A DNA stretch of 64,000 bases. Origin: Mycobacterium aquaticum (GTDB lineage: Bacteria > Actinomycetota > Actinomycetes > Mycobacteriales > Mycobacteriaceae). Location: the NCBI RefSeq assembly GCF_002086485.1, contig NZ_MVHF01000009.1:1-64000 (forward strand), given 5' to 3'. Every line of letters begins with the position of its first letter. The first letter of the stretch is position 1. Under the pieces are notes generated by a model. That model was given only the letters and a program-made list of their open reading frames with translations. It ran no database searches and was not told the DNA's origin. A program made the position numbers and the translations under genes. Below are positions 17,729 through 27,290 of this stretch, one piece after another.

Positions 17729-19560
17729 GCAGTGGCGCCGTCGATCACAGGTTTGCCGATCATGCCGCGCTCAATCCCCCACTTCGTGGCGATGGTTCGG
17801 TACTCGCCGGTCTGCATCAGGTGCTCGAGGGCCTGCAGGAGCGGCTCCGACAGGCCGGAGCCTTTGCCGACGGCCCAGCCGTATGGCGCGACATCGGTAA
17901 CGTCACCGGCCGCAACAAGTCGTCCGGTACTGAGCTTGATCGCAAACGCGGTTGCCGGCGAATCGGCTGCCATCGCATCGATTTGACCGTTGATCAACGC
18001 CGCGGTCAGTTCGTTGTGCAGCGTGAACACCACCTTCTCGATCGGTTTGAGTCCGGTCGCCACGCACGCATCACTTTTCGCCGGAATCTGATCGTCAGCC
18101 TGGACACTGCCCGACTGCACCCCGACCTTGAGCCCGCATGCCGCGTTCGGGTCGATCGGTGGGCCGGGCCGTTGCGCCCACAAGGTCCCCGCTTGGAAGT
18201 AGGTGACAAAATCGACCGCCTGCTCCCGCTCGCGCGTATCGGTGATCGCCGAGGCCCCCAAGGTGAGGTTCCCGCGCTGCACTTCGGGGATGATGTCCTC
18301 GAAGGCCGCCACGTCGCGATACTCCGGAACCAACCCGAGGGTTCGGGCGACCGCGTTCATCAGATCGACATCGAAACCGACGATCTGCCCGGCGGAACTT
18401 TTGAATTCCAGTGGCGCGTAGGGAACCTCCACCCCGATCGCCAACCTGCCCGCATTCTTGATCCCGGCCGGCAGCGTGGCCGCGATCTCGGGCACCACAC
18501 CATCGGGTTCGGCCGTGAGATTGCGCGGGGTTCCATCGTCGGCCCTGCCGGATCCACCCCACCAATGGAGCAGTCCGAACACGGTCGCCGACACCGACAA
18601 CACGACAGCTGCCCCGGTCAGGATGCGGCGGCGGACATGCTGCCTGCCATGAATCGTCGGATCCGGCGCGGCGACGGGCCGTTCCACCGAGCTGTGCCGT
18701 AACTGCAGCCGCCGCAGCTGCTCCCCCAGCTCCGCGGCTGTCGGCCTCGACTCGGGAGCGCGGGCCATCGCTCGCGCGACCACCTCGGCCACGTCGGCGG
18801 GCACCCCGTGCCTACTCAGATCAGGCTCCGGCCCGGTGGTGATCCGCACGAATTGCGCCACCACCTGTTCGCCATCGAGCCGTTCGAACGCCGCATGACC
18901 GGTCAACGCGGTGAACAATGTCGCGCCGAGGCCATAGACGTCGGCGGCCGCGCCGGCGCTTTGCCCGGACAGCACCTCGGGCGCGGTGTAGGCCGGGGAT
19001 CCGGTGAACACACCGGTGGCGGTCTCGAACCCACCGGCGAAGTGGGCGATACCGAAGTCGGTCAACGCAGGCTCTCCGTAATCGGTGAGCAAGATGTTGG
19101 CCGGTTTCACATCACGGTGCACGATGTCCTGCCGGTGTGCGGAATCGAGCGCTCCGGCCAGCTTCACTCCGATGTGCAGGACTTCCTCGAGGCCCACGAC
19201 CCCGTCTCGAAAGATCCGCGTGTGCAGGGAGCCTCGCGGATAGAAGGGCATCACCAGATACGGCTGGCCCTGATCGGTCTGACCCACCTGGAGCACAGGA
19301 ACGATGTTGGGATGTCCCGTCAGCCGGGCCATCGCCTGCTGTTCACGCATGAACCGGGGGCGGTTGTCCTCCAGGTCGGCGGTCAACACCTTGACCGCCA
19401 CGACCCGATCCAGACCGGTCTGCACGCAGCGGTACACCACCCCGAACCCGCCCCGGCCGATCTGCCTGGCCTGCTCGAATCCAGCGGCGGCCAGCAAAGC
19501 AGGCAACGGATCGCCCGCACCACGCTGCGTCGTAAACAGATCACCCACCATCGCCCGCAC
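17725..19560 (-). CDS. Receptor Ser/Thr kinase with family-3 solute-binding ectodomain
   Basis: A 611-residue protein in three parts. The kinase domain (about 30-290) has the glycine loop GRGGFGVV, catalytic lysine K57, HRDVKPAN (D150, N155) and DFG at 168-170, so it should be active. One transmembrane helix lies at about 313-333. The extracellular part (about 365-600) matches a bacterial extracellular solute-binding protein family 3 domain, with VEVPYAPLEF and GFDVDLMNAVARTLG. That family binds amino acids and related small molecules. Architecture implies a ligand-gated kinase; PASTA or NHL ectodomains are usual in mycobacterial kinases. It is upstream of, and overlaps, the FHA regulator gene. 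The ligand is unknown. Confidence 0.9.
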   Translation of the reverse strand: MRAMVGDLFTTQRGAGDPLPALLAAAGFEQARQIGRGGFGVVYRCVQTGLDRVVAVKVLTADLEDNRPRFMREQQAMARLTGHPNIVPVLQVGQTDQGQPYLVMPFYPRGSLHTRIFRDGVVGLEEVLHIGVKLAGALDSAHRQDIVHRDVKPANILLTDYGEPALTDFGIAHFAGGFETATGVFTGSPAYTAPEVLSGQSAGAAADVYGLGATLFTALTGHAAFERLDGEQVVAQFVRITTGPEPDLSRHGVPADVAEVVARAMARAPESRPTAAELGEQLRRLQLRHSSVERPVAAPDPTIHGRQHVRRRILTGAAVVLSVSATVFGLLHWWGGSGRADDGTPRNLTAEPDGVVPEIAATLPAGIKNAGRLAIGVEVPYAPLEFKSSAGQIVGFDVDLMNAVARTLGLVPEYRDVAAFEDIIPEVQRGNLTLGASAITDTREREQAVDFVTYFQAGTLWAQRPGPPIDPNAACGLKVGVQSGSVQADDQIPAKSDACVATGLKPIEKVVFTLHNELTAALINGQIDAMAADSPATAFAIKLSTGRLVAAGDVTDVAPYGWAVGKGSGLSEPLLQALEHLMQTGEYRTIATKWGIERGMIGKPVIDGATA

Positions 19561-19594
19561 GACCTGCCTCTTGAGTCAGACATCAATGATCACC

Positions 19595-19609
19595 CAGGTC
19601 TCCGACCTG
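19595..19609. promoter_or_regulatory. Perfect inverted repeat upstream of the kinase gene
   Basis: CAGGTC-TCC-GACCTG forms a perfect 6-3-6 palindrome whose near edge is 35 bp upstream of the kinase start codon, in the divergent region shared with the peptide operon. Its size and place suit an operator. A lone GACCTG also occurs at 19561-19566. Which protein binds it is unknown. Confidence 0.4.
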
Positions 19610-19666
19610 CGCATGGGCATTGCCCTTGGCTATTGCGAGACGGACCACGCTCGGCAACCTGTCGAT

Positions 19667-19684
19667 TTGAGGAGTCCTTGAGGT
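19667..19684 (+). promoter_or_regulatory. Candidate SARP operator: direct repeats with 11-bp period
   Basis: TTGAGGA at 19667-19673 and TTGAGGT at 19678-19684 repeat with exactly 11-bp periodicity. SARP regulators such as AfsR, ActII-ORF4 and DnrI bind heptameric direct repeats (TCGAG-like) with 11-bp spacing just upstream of the -10. The adjacent operon encodes a SARP-type regulator, and the repeats are about 73 bp upstream of the divergent peptide gene. No clear -10 was found downstream (GATGGT at 19693-19698 is a weak candidate). Confidence 0.45.
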
Positions 19685-19756
19685 CGCTGCGCGATGGTGG
19701 TTGCCGTCCTCTCGGACATCCCGGAGTGACGACACACCAAACAAGGAGCAGAAACC

Positions 19757-19885
19757 ATGAATGCGATCAGCAGCCTGGTCACCGTCCGACCGAAGCGGGC
19801 CCTCGTCAACAACCACAGCCTGACCACGACTCGCCCACGTCGGTCACTGACCCAGAATCACAGCCTGGTCACCGCTCGAATCTGA
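19757..19885 (+). CDS. 42-residue cationic repeat peptide
   Basis: A very small gene with a strong ribosome binding site (AAGGAG at 19743-19748, 8 bp before the ATG). The 42-residue product is strongly basic (R, K, H; no D or E) and consists of a 15-residue repeat: ISSLVTVRPKRALVN, NHSLTTTRPRRSLTQ and a truncated NHSLVTARI. The shared pattern is SLxTxRP[KR]RxL. There is no cysteine, no hydrophobic signal sequence and no known domain. The stop is 12 bp before the TPR gene, and an MFS exporter follows. It may be an exported signal or antimicrobial peptide; no function is established. Repeat structure and RBS are the main evidence that it is real. Confidence 0.7.
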   Translation: MNAISSLVTVRPKRALVNNHSLTTTRPRRSLTQNHSLVTARI

Positions 19886-19897
19886 CGGGCGGGACCG

Positions 19898-20995
19898 GTG
19901 GCTGAATCCGGGCCGGTGCGTCAGGCGGCGGCGCAGCATGACGCCGCACTGGCTGCGATGGCGAGTGGGCGACTGAAGGACGCACGCGTGTTGGGGGCGG
20001 CAGCGGTCGACAGCGCCATTGCCGCTTTCGGCCCGGATTCTCCCGATGTTGCCAATGTGATCTTGACGTGCGCCGACATCGAGGAAGCTGCCGGGGATTT
20101 CGCAGCGGCCCGAGCGCTGGCAGAGCGGGCTGCCGAGATAGCGGAACCGCTGGCCGAGACGCGCGACGCCGCGCTGATGTCGTTGTGGGTCGATATCGAA
20201 CTGGTGTGCGCACGAATGTTGTTGAACAGCGCGGCATTCGAGCTTGCATATGCGAGACTGGCTGCGGCACTGCATATCTCGCACCAGATACTCGATGCCG
20301 ATGACACCACCGTGCTCTCGATTCACAACCTGCGCGGTGTCACCGCCAAATCCTGCGGCCAGTTCGACGCTGCGGCAGCACATTACGCGCATATCCAGGC
20401 CGTGTTGGATGTCGAACCCGTCACCGACGAGCAGGCACTGGCGGTGCTGCTGCACAACCTCGGTGGCCTCGCCCATGCCCGAGGACGCTTCGCAGAAGGA
20501 TTGGCCCACGCGCGGCGCGGTCTGGAGCTCCGCATCGAGGCTGTCGGTGACGACCATCCCGATGTGGCATGCGATTTGAGCGCGATCGGCGCGCTCCACC
20601 ACGACTCGGGCGATCCGACGGCCGCCGTATCGTGCTACCGGCGCGCCCTGGAGATCTTCGAAAGTGCTTTGGGCGCTGATCATTACGAAGTCGGCATGAC
20701 TTGTGCCAACCTGGCGGTCAGCACCGCGGCGAGCGACACAGCCGAGGCGCGACGACTGTACGAACGCAGTCTGCGGATCCTGCAGTCCACACTCGGGAGC
20801 ACCCATCCCGACGTGGCGCTCGTGCAACACAATCTGGCCGTGCTGCTGGCCGGTCAAGGCGACGTGGACGCCGCGAAACAGCTGCTGGCCCAGGCGGAGA
20901 CAGCATTGGGCGCCGGCTTGCCGCCGGAGCACCCACGGCGACGCGATCTGCACGCAACTGTCGAAGGGCTCTCGCCGCTCAGGAATGGGCAATGA
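19898..20995 (+). CDS. Tetratricopeptide repeat protein
   Basis: A 365-residue all-helical protein with about seven kinesin-light-chain-type TPRs (for example LHNLGGLAHARGRFAEGLAH near residue 185, and VQHNLAVLLAGQGDVDAAKQ near 310). There is no signal peptide, membrane helix, DNA-binding domain or catalytic motif, so it is likely a cytoplasmic scaffold or peptide-binding protein. It starts with GTG 12 bp after the repeat peptide, and its TGA overlaps the MFS start (ATGA). Placement between peptide and exporter suggests it handles or senses the peptide, by analogy with TPR peptide receptors of Firmicutes; this is inference. Confidence 0.82.
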   Translation: MAESGPVRQAAAQHDAALAAMASGRLKDARVLGAAAVDSAIAAFGPDSPDVANVILTCADIEEAAGDFAAARALAERAAEIAEPLAETRDAALMSLWVDIELVCARMLLNSAAFELAYARLAAALHISHQILDADDTTVLSIHNLRGVTAKSCGQFDAAAAHYAHIQAVLDVEPVTDEQALAVLLHNLGGLAHARGRFAEGLAHARRGLELRIEAVGDDHPDVACDLSAIGALHHDSGDPTAAVSCYRRALEIFESALGADHYEVGMTCANLAVSTAASDTAEARRLYERSLRILQSTLGSTHPDVALVQHNLAVLLAGQGDVDAAKQLLAQAETALGAGLPPEHPRRRDLHATVEGLSPLRNGQ

Positions 20996-22242
20996 CTCAG
21001 ACAACGGACGAGACCCACCGATTGATTCCTCGGCTGCCGCGGGCCGCCGCGACGATCCTTGCCGGTGATGCCTTGTCCGCGTTGGGATCCGGTATGTCGC
21101 TACCGTTCATGTTGGTTTACCTGCATCAGGTGCGAGGCATCGACATCACCACCGCCGCCCTGGCACTGTCCACCGTCGCGCTCGCGTCATTCGTCGGTAA
21201 CCCGGTCGGGGGATACCTCAGCGACCGGCTCGGGCCACGGCCCGCACTACTGGTCGGCTTGATGTTCTCCGCCGCCGGTGCGGCAACACTCGGTTGGGTC
21301 ACCTGCGCAGTGGTGGCGTTCCTGGCCTCGGCGCTGCTCGGGCTCGGCAACTCGATCACCTGGCCGGCGTTCGACGCGCTGTTGGCCACCGTCGTGTCAC
21401 CCGCGCAGCGGTCCGCGGCGTTCGCGGTGCGCCACGCCACCCTCAACGCCGGTATCGCGGTCGGCGCCGTCCTCGCCGGATTCGTCGTCGACGCCACCCG
21501 CCCGGCGACGTTTCAAGCCATCTATCTGATCGACGCCGCGACATTCTTGTTGTTCATCCCACTACTGTGGCTCGTTCCCACACCGTGCCGAACGACATCA
21601 CCCGCAGCGGACCATCCCAGACCGAGTTATCGCGCGGTTCTGCGGGACCGGTTGTTCCTGTCGGTGGTCGGCCTGTCTGCGTTGGTGGTGACGATCGGCT
21701 TCGCTCAGTATCACGCGGCGTTCCCCGGCTGGGCCACCCATGATCGCGGCATCCCGGTGAGCGCGCTCGGGATCTGTTTTGCCGCCAACGCCGCGACCGT
21801 CGTGGTGCTGCAGCTGCCGGTGCTGCGGGCACTGGCCGGTCGTACCCGCACGGCTGCAATCTCCATTGCCTGTACGTGTTGGGCGTTCGCGTGGATGTTG
21901 GCGTGGGTGTCCGGCCACGCAGGGAGCGGATGGCTGGCGGTCGGTGGGTTCATCGCGACGATGGTGACGTTCGGTATCGCCGAGACAACTCTGGCCCCGA
22001 CGTTGACAGCAATCGTGAATGACCTTGCCCCGGAGGATCTTCGGGGCCGGTACAACGCGGTATCCGCGCTCGGTTGGACCACGGGGTTCTTCGTAGGCCC
22101 GGCAGTCACCGGTTTGGCATTCGGAACCAAGCACGGCACCACCCTCATGGTGCTGCTGATCGTCGCAAGTCTGCTGGGCGCACTATGGGCCACCCGCCTC
22201 GCTCGGCACCTCCCCGCGTCGGCGAACCGGATCGGGATTTAG
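20992..22242 (+). CDS. MFS exporter
   Basis: A 416-residue major facilitator with about 12 transmembrane segments. The loop 2-3 signature GGYLSDRLGPRPALLVG is near residues 71-87 and a related motif precedes the C-terminal bundle, as in drug:H+ antiporters of the DHA1 type. The ATG at 20992 overlaps the TPR stop, so translation is coupled. The substrate is unknown; the operon makes the upstream 42-residue peptide, or a compound linked to it, a candidate cargo. The stop overlaps that of the convergent small gene by 4 bp. Confidence 0.85.
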   Translation: MTQTTDETHRLIPRLPRAAATILAGDALSALGSGMSLPFMLVYLHQVRGIDITTAALALSTVALASFVGNPVGGYLSDRLGPRPALLVGLMFSAAGAATLGWVTCAVVAFLASALLGLGNSITWPAFDALLATVVSPAQRSAAFAVRHATLNAGIAVGAVLAGFVVDATRPATFQAIYLIDAATFLLFIPLLWLVPTPCRTTSPAADHPRPSYRAVLRDRLFLSVVGLSALVVTIGFAQYHAAFPGWATHDRGIPVSALGICFAANAATVVVLQLPVLRALAGRTRTAAISIACTCWAFAWMLAWVSGHAGSGWLAVGGFIATMVTFGIAETTLAPTLTAIVNDLAPEDLRGRYNAVSALGWTTGFFVGPAVTGLAFGTKHGTTLMVLLIVASLLGALWATRLARHLPASANRIGI

Positions 22243-22568
22243 ACCAGCGGGGTTTCAGAGCACCATTGCACTGATTCATGCTGCGGGAGTTGGGGATTCG
22301 GTTGCCACTCGGACGACCGGTCGCCCTTGCGGCTGACCCACACGCCCGCCGGAGGCCGCTCCCCCTGCCCGGCGTCATCGAACGGCCGGCTGCTGACCGT
22401 CCCTGCGGCGTCGCACACCACCCAGCCGAAATCGGGTAGCCGCCGGCACCAGATGTCGAGGTCCATCCGCCGGTATGACGGATAGCCGTGTGGGTGCCCC
22501 TCCTCGACGAAGAGGTACGTGAACGCATCTACTCGTCGCACGAATTTCAGCCTCGCCACTGAATCCAT
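22239..22568 (-). CDS. Hypothetical protein, 109 residues
   Basis: I do not recognise a family. The ATG at 22568 gives a 109-residue soluble protein rich in Trp, Arg and Pro, with no signal peptide or membrane helix. The frame is open upstream to 22673, but that part overlaps the monooxygenase-like gene and is basic, shadow-like sequence. It begins 10 bp after the ABM-like gene and is probably co-transcribed with it. The end is tail-to-tail with the MFS gene, overlapping by 4 bp. Confidence 0.6.
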   Translation of the reverse strand: MDSVARLKFVRRVDAFTYLFVEEGHPHGYPSYRRMDLDIWCRRLPDFGWVVCDAAGTVSSRPFDDAGQGERPPAGVWVSRKGDRSSEWQPNPQLPQHESVQWCSETPLV

Positions 22569-22578
22569 CCCGACACAG

Positions 22579-22902
22579 CTAACCGCCCGACAACATCCGC
22601 CGCGCAACGACGTCATATTCCGCCACCGCCGCCGAGAGCATCGCCGCGCTTTGATCGTCGCTGGGGCCGTCACCCCGGAACGCTTCGACAGCCGATTGCG
22701 AGGTCCATTGCTCGTACACGTTGATTCGGCTCGGGTCGATCAGGTCGGCTGAGATGGCGAAGTCGATACACCCGTATGTGCGCCGGGCTTGTTCGACGAC
22801 GGCTACGCATCCCGCAAGATACGACTCCCGTTGTGCAGGTTCGACGATGATGTGTCCGGCCACGATGACCACGTCATCCCGTTCATCCGATGCTGCTGGC
22901 AT
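22579..22902 (-). CDS. Antibiotic biosynthesis monooxygenase (ABM) domain protein
   Basis: A 107-residue single-domain protein of the dimeric ferredoxin-like ABM fold. The pattern VIVAGHIIVEPAQRESYLAGC, then GCIDFAISADLIDPSRINVYEQW, fits the beta-alpha-beta-beta-alpha-beta order and the usual length of about 100 residues. ABM proteins include quinone-forming oxygenases and heme-degrading enzymes; the substrate here is unknown. It is first of a two-gene minus-strand unit with the 109-residue hypothetical. The 44 bp to the next upstream gene leaves room for read-through from it. Confidence 0.8.
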   Translation of the reverse strand: MPAASDERDDVVIVAGHIIVEPAQRESYLAGCVAVVEQARRTYGCIDFAISADLIDPSRINVYEQWTSQSAVEAFRGDGPSDDQSAAMLSAAVAEYDVVARRMLSGG

Positions 22903-22946
22903 ATCCAGGTAGACACCGCGGGCCTGCGGAAGTCATCGGCATCCGG

Positions 22947-23735
22947 TCAAGACAGCGGCTTGCACGGTGCCGGCCGAGGGATGTTCATCGTGGCACCTGT
23001 CATCCCGGCACCGATCGGCAGTTCGATCCGGGCATTCTCGAGCAACCGCTCCAGTGCGGCCTCCACCTCGGCCTTCCAGCCCAGGCCCTTGTCGAGCTCG
23101 AGCCGCAGCCGCGGGAAGTACGGATGGGGAGCCACGACAGAGAAGCCGACATCCTGAAGAAAGTCGGACTCGATCATGCATTGGTCGACCGCGCAGTCCC
23201 CCAGCACCTCGACGACGGGCGCCAACTCGTCGGGCAGCGAGCCGCAGTCGCCCAACTCGGTAACGGCGGTGGTGTAACCGAATGCCTCCAGGGCCCGAAC
23301 ACCCCGCCGCACAAGGTCGTTCACCACCGCAGCGAGCAGGCTTCCCGGCAGATCTTCGGTACCCTCGCCGGATTCGACCGCGACGGCAGTCAACAAAACG
23401 GCGTCGGCGCTGACAGGTGCGGTGGGGAAAAGTCGTGCCCGCGGCACCGCTCCGGGTGGTGCATAGAACGCATAGCCAAGGCACGGTTCGTCCCCCGTGA
23501 TCGGCGGTCCGAACTCACTGCCGTCATCGGGAGGTGACTCGACGGCGAGCTGGCCGCACGATCCCCACTCGAGCATGACCATGGACAGCCACGCTTCTTT
23601 TTCGAACTCGGGATCACTGAGGTGATCGTCGCCGCGCAGCGTCGAGGGGTCTACCTCCCAGAAGACACACCGCCGTGCATGCTTCGGCAACTGCTCGAAT
23701 CCCTCGAGCCGGAGCGGCGTGATACGTGCTGACAC
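22947..23735 (-). CDS. Conserved protein of the parB neighbourhood (Rv3916c-like)
   Basis: A 262-residue soluble protein that matches Rv3916c in position (beside parB) and approximate size. The middle has a GNAT-like pattern (VRRGVRALEAFGYT... IESDFLQDVGFSVVAPHPYFPRL), so an N-acetyltransferase-type fold is plausible but not certain. The GTG at 23735 (SARITPLRLEGFEQLPKHAR) is preferred over the first ORF codon. In M. tuberculosis this gene directly adjoins cwlM; here six kilobases of accessory DNA lie between them. Confidence 0.75.
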   Translation of the reverse strand: MSARITPLRLEGFEQLPKHARRCVFWEVDPSTLRGDDHLSDPEFEKEAWLSMVMLEWGSCGQLAVESPPDDGSEFGPPITGDEPCLGYAFYAPPGAVPRARLFPTAPVSADAVLLTAVAVESGEGTEDLPGSLLAAVVNDLVRRGVRALEAFGYTTAVTELGDCGSLPDELAPVVEVLGDCAVDQCMIESDFLQDVGFSVVAPHPYFPRLRLELDKGLGWKAEVEAALERLLENARIELPIGAGMTGATMNIPRPAPCKPLS

Positions 23736-23890
23736 TAGACTCCCCGGGTTCCACACGATGCCGGTGTGCGCGGCGCACCCTCAAGGATAGGAGAGCTTTG
23801 CGGCAACGGCGTAGTCCGCGACGAATCTCTCATCATTCGCCGCCTTTCGAACGAATTCTGATGCAGCTCAATTGCTTTCCCGATTGCACT

Positions 23891-23904
23891 GATCCACGTG
23901 AAAC
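23891..23904. promoter_or_regulatory. Degenerate parS-like site
   Basis: GATCCACGTGAAAC matches 12 of 14 positions of the core GTTTCACGTGAAAC; one half is intact. It lies in the 227-bp space between parB and the Rv3916c-like gene. It could be a weak ParB-binding site or a decayed one. Confidence 0.4.
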
Positions 23905-23962
23905 GGCGGTGACGTCATGTGTCACAGTGACGGAACGGCCGCGTGTGGTTGGTTGTCGAGTT

Positions 23963-24964
23963 TCAGTGCTGTTCGGTGCTCATAAGTTCGACAATCCGCT
24001 GCAAATCGTCGACCGACCCGAACTCGACGACGATCTTGCCCTTGCGTTTGCCGAGACTCACCGTGACGCGGGTGTCGAATGTCGTCGACAGCCGGTCGGC
24101 AACATCCTGAAGGCCGGGCATCTGGATCGGCTTGCGCCGGGGCGCCGGGGGCGCCGCACCGTCTCGGTTGGCGAGGGTGACAGCCTCTTCGGTGGCACGC
24201 ACCGAAAGCCCCTCGGCCACGATGCGTGCGGCGAGCTCCTCCTGTTTTTCCGGACCGCCCTCAAGAGCCAGCAGCGCGCGAGCGTGCCCGGCCGAGAGCA
24301 CCCCGGCCGCGACCCGACGCTGCACCGGGATGGGCAGCCGCAGCAGGCGGATCATGTTGGAGATCAGCGGACGGGACCGCCCGATCCTGGCTGCCAGTTC
24401 ATCGTGGGTGACGCCGAATTCATCGAGAAGCTGTTGATAGGCAGCGGCCTCTTCCAACGGGTTCAGCTGCACCCGGTGGATGTTCTCGAGGAGCGCATCG
24501 CGAAGCATGCTGTCGTCGGCGGTCTCGCGCACGATCGCCGGAATGGCACTCAGCTCGGCGATCTGTGCCGCGCGCCAGCGCCGCTCCCCCATCACCAGCT
24601 GGTAGCGGGTCGCTCCGTCGGTCTGCACGGCGCGGACGACGATCGGCTGCATCAGGCCGAATTCGCGAATCGAGTGCACCAGCTCGTTGAGCGCTTCTTC
24701 GTCGAAGACCTGGCGGGGCTGACGGGGGTTCGGGTCGATCAGAGCGGGATCGATCTCGCGGTACGTCGCGCCGACACCGTCGATCTCGGTCGGCGGCGCT
24801 TCGGGTGAGGCCGATGATGCCGGCGGGCCGAGGAGGACGTCGGCTGCCGTCGCACCCATCCGGGGGCTCAGATGGTCGGTGCCGTCCTCGGCGGGTCCGG
24901 TCGGAATCAGCGACGCCAGACCCCGTCCGAGTCCACTGCGCTTCTTCGCCTGCTGATTCATCAT
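23963..24964 (-). CDS. parB: Chromosome partitioning protein ParB
   Basis: A 333-residue CTP-dependent DNA clamp that loads at parS and spreads to segregate origins. A basic N-terminus ([13 protein letters not shown]) is the ParA-contacting tail. The CTP-binding GERRWRAAQ is near residue 140. A helix-turn-helix ([21 protein letters not shown]) binds parS, and a C-terminal dimerisation domain ends the protein. Two adjacent ATGs (24964, 24961) follow an AGGAGA. It lies 49 bp downstream of parA in the same operon. It corresponds to Rv3917c. Confidence 0.95.
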   Translation of the reverse strand: MMNQQAKKRSGLGRGLASLIPTGPAEDGTDHLSPRMGATAADVLLGPPASSASPEAPPTEIDGVGATYREIDPALIDPNPRQPRQVFDEEALNELVHSIREFGLMQPIVVRAVQTDGATRYQLVMGERRWRAAQIAELSAIPAIVRETADDSMLRDALLENIHRVQLNPLEEAAAYQQLLDEFGVTHDELAARIGRSRPLISNMIRLLRLPIPVQRRVAAGVLSAGHARALLALEGGPEKQEELAARIVAEGLSVRATEEAVTLANRDGAAPPAPRRKPIQMPGLQDVADRLSTTFDTRVTVSLGKRKGKIVVEFGSVDDLQRIVELMSTEQH

Positions 24965-25013
24965 CGTCTCCTGCTCATCGCTGCCAACTTCCCGACCTTC
25001 TCGCGTTGTCGCC

Positions 25014-26683
<1,670 letters not shown>

Positions 26684-26719
26684 CTACTACTCATGAACTA
26701 CAACGATGTAACTAACGGA

Positions 26720-27256
26720 TCAGCCAAGCAAGACAACGACGCGACGCGACGGCTCCACGCCCTCGCTCTCGCTACGGACGCCCTCGACGGCCGCCACCGC
26801 ATCGTGCACAATCTTGCGTTCAAACGGAGTCATAGGGGCCAGCTCTTCGCGCTCACCCGACTCCAGCACGCGGCGGGCCACCTTGTCGCCGAGTGCCGCG
26901 AGCTCGTCGCGACGACGCCGACGCCACCGCGCGATGTCCAGCATCAGCCGGCTGCGCTCACCGGTCTTCTGGTGGACGGCCAGTCGGGTCAGCTCCTGGA
27001 GCGCGTCGAGCACCTCGCCCTTGCGGCCGACCAACTTGCTCAGGTCCCCGCCCCCGTCGATGCTGACGACCGCACGATCGCCTTCGACGTCCAGATCGAT
27101 GTCGCCGTCGAAGTCGAGCAGATCGAGCAGCTCCTCGAGATAGTCGCCGGCGATCTCACCCTCGGCGACCAAACGCTCTTCCAGATCATCCGCCGACGTC
27201 GTCGCCTTCGCGGCCTCCGGCTCGACGCCGGCATCCGTGGTCTGTGCATCCGTCAT
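26720..27256 (-). CDS. Jag/KhpB-type RNA-binding protein (KH and R3H domains)
   Basis: A 178-residue protein with an acidic N-terminal part, a KH-type domain (about 65-115, with LSKLVGRKGEVLDALQ) and a C-terminal R3H domain (about 120-178, with ARRVLESGEREELAPMTPFERKIVHD). Relatives bind RNA and affect cell division and elongation. It sits 34 bp downstream of yidC, the universal position for jag. The ATG at 27256 is preferred; the longer frame overlaps yidC. Confidence 0.9.
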   Translation of the reverse strand: MTDAQTTDAGVEPEAAKATTSADDLEERLVAEGEIAGDYLEELLDLLDFDGDIDLDVEGDRAVVSIDGGGDLSKLVGRKGEVLDALQELTRLAVHQKTGERSRLMLDIARWRRRRRDELAALGDKVARRVLESGEREELAPMTPFERKIVHDAVAAVEGVRSESEGVEPSRRVVVLLG

Positions 27257-27290
27257 GTCAGTCTCCCTACTACTCGCCAGCCAGAGCTGG

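Noticed and set aside
22569..22673. Longer start for the 109-residue hypothetical protein
   Set aside because: The extra 35 residues are Arg/Cys-rich and overlap the end of the ABM gene in another frame.
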